Positions 24,418-24,843 of a DNA stretch of 24,843 bases are shown here, piece by piece. The position numbers and the translations under genes were made by a program. The DNA comes from CBDUQP01 sp965369385. GTDB lineage: Bacteria > Planctomycetota > Phycisphaerae > SM23-33. Location: the NCBI GenBank assembly GCA_965369385.1, contig CBDUQP010000042.1, positions 1 through 24,843 of the forward strand, given 5' to 3'. The notes beneath the pieces are model-generated. The model saw only the letters and a program-made list of their open reading frames with translations, did not search any database and was not told the DNA's origin. The first letter of the stretch is position 1, and the number at the start of each line of letters is the position of its first letter.

Positions 24418-24843
24418 ATGTTCTTCAAGAGATTCCTCCCGTTATTGGTCGTCATGTTCGTCGTCAGCCAGTTGCTTGCCGCCCCCCAAGCCAAGAAACC
24501 TGTGGCGAAGAAACCCGTCGCCAAAGCGCCGGCAAAGCCCACGCCCAAGCCGGCTGCCAAGAAGGCACCACCAAAGGCTGCCTCGCCGGCGAATACCATC
24601 TGGACGCCGTCTGACCAAGCGGGCATGGTGCCTTTCCATATCCCCGAAACATCGAATCCCAAGTCACTGATCAAACGCGATCACAAGCCCATCAAGCCGA
24701 ATTCGCCCCGCATTGTCGTCACTGACGGCAAGTTCACTGTCGGCGGCAAGCGGATCAAGATGTTTGGGTATAACCTTTGGGTCCATACCCTCCTCAGCCA
24801 TGACAAAGACGACCAGGTAGCAGATCGCCTTTCCGATGCCGGT
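24418..24843 (+). CDS. secreted protein with Ala/Lys/Pro-rich linker, possible glycoside hydrolase (partial)
   Basis: An open frame of 142 codons starts at ATG 24418, 8 bases after AAAGG, and runs off the window. A signal peptide (FLPLLVVMFVVSQLLA) ends near residue 22. Residues about 23-60 are a flexible linker of repeated AKKPVAK/APAKPTPKP units. The folded part begins at about 61 and contains FTVGGKRIKMFGYNLWVHTLL and DKDDQVADRLSDAG, like the start of GH5-type or related (beta/alpha)8 hydrolases ('F-V-GK-I-L-G-N' then a helix ending 'R--D-GFN'). Catalytic residues would lie outside the window, so the enzyme class is a guess. Confidence 0.7.
   Translation, partial: MFFKRFLPLLVVMFVVSQLLAAPQAKKPVAKKPVAKAPAKPTPKPAAKKAPPKAASPANTIWTPSDQAGMVPFHIPETSNPKSLIKRDHKPIKPNSPRIVVTDGKFTVGGKRIKMFGYNLWVHTLLSHDKDDQVADRLSDAG

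Overview
The window looks like a chromosomal segment of a planctomycete, most likely of the Phycisphaerae or a related group. This is an inference from gene content. Two secreted proteins end in PEP-CTERM sorting tails, and one of them also carries type I dockerin-like repeats. Two Cys-bearing hypothetical proteins and a SecG with an added exported domain also occur. The housekeeping genes are bacterial and intact. I see no rRNA, tRNA or CRISPR array. TAG is used as a normal stop by several genes here, so the standard code applies.

Left part (1-3961): the 3' end of an NAD-dependent epimerase interrupted by an in-frame TAG, then about 640 bases without an intact gene. That stretch holds possible recombinase debris and a 130-bp element bounded by inverted repeats. 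Next comes a 500-residue secreted protein with a zinc phospholipase C/S1-P1-like domain, PKD-like repeats, dockerin repeats and a PEP-CTERM tail. A YmdB-like metallophosphoesterase follows on the minus strand.

Middle part (3962-12421): a small Cys-containing protein on the plus strand, then a run of minus-strand genes. In transcription order these are a response regulator, a two-domain M16 metallopeptidase, a cyclodeaminase/cyclohydrolase, a Cys-rich hypothetical protein, and a lipoprotein overlapping an RDD membrane protein by 4 bases.

Core part (12738-20814): plus-strand priA, then pheA (chorismate mutase/prephenate dehydratase), tpiA, secG, yicC, gmk, rpoZ and coaC. The last six are closely spaced and mostly have good ribosome binding sites, so they are probably largely co-transcribed.

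Right part (20815-24843): an accessory zone with 3'-terminal fragments of three lost genes (a PEP-CTERM protein, a possible radical-SAM-type protein, a universal stress protein). They lie among an intact PEP-CTERM protein, a TRAP-type solute-binding protein without its membrane partners, and the start of a secreted possible glycoside hydrolase that runs off the window.

The most unusual features are a family of nested palindromic repeats at several intergenic positions, the SecG carrying a chitobiase-C-terminal-like domain, and the repeated pattern of 3'-end gene remnants in one orientation.
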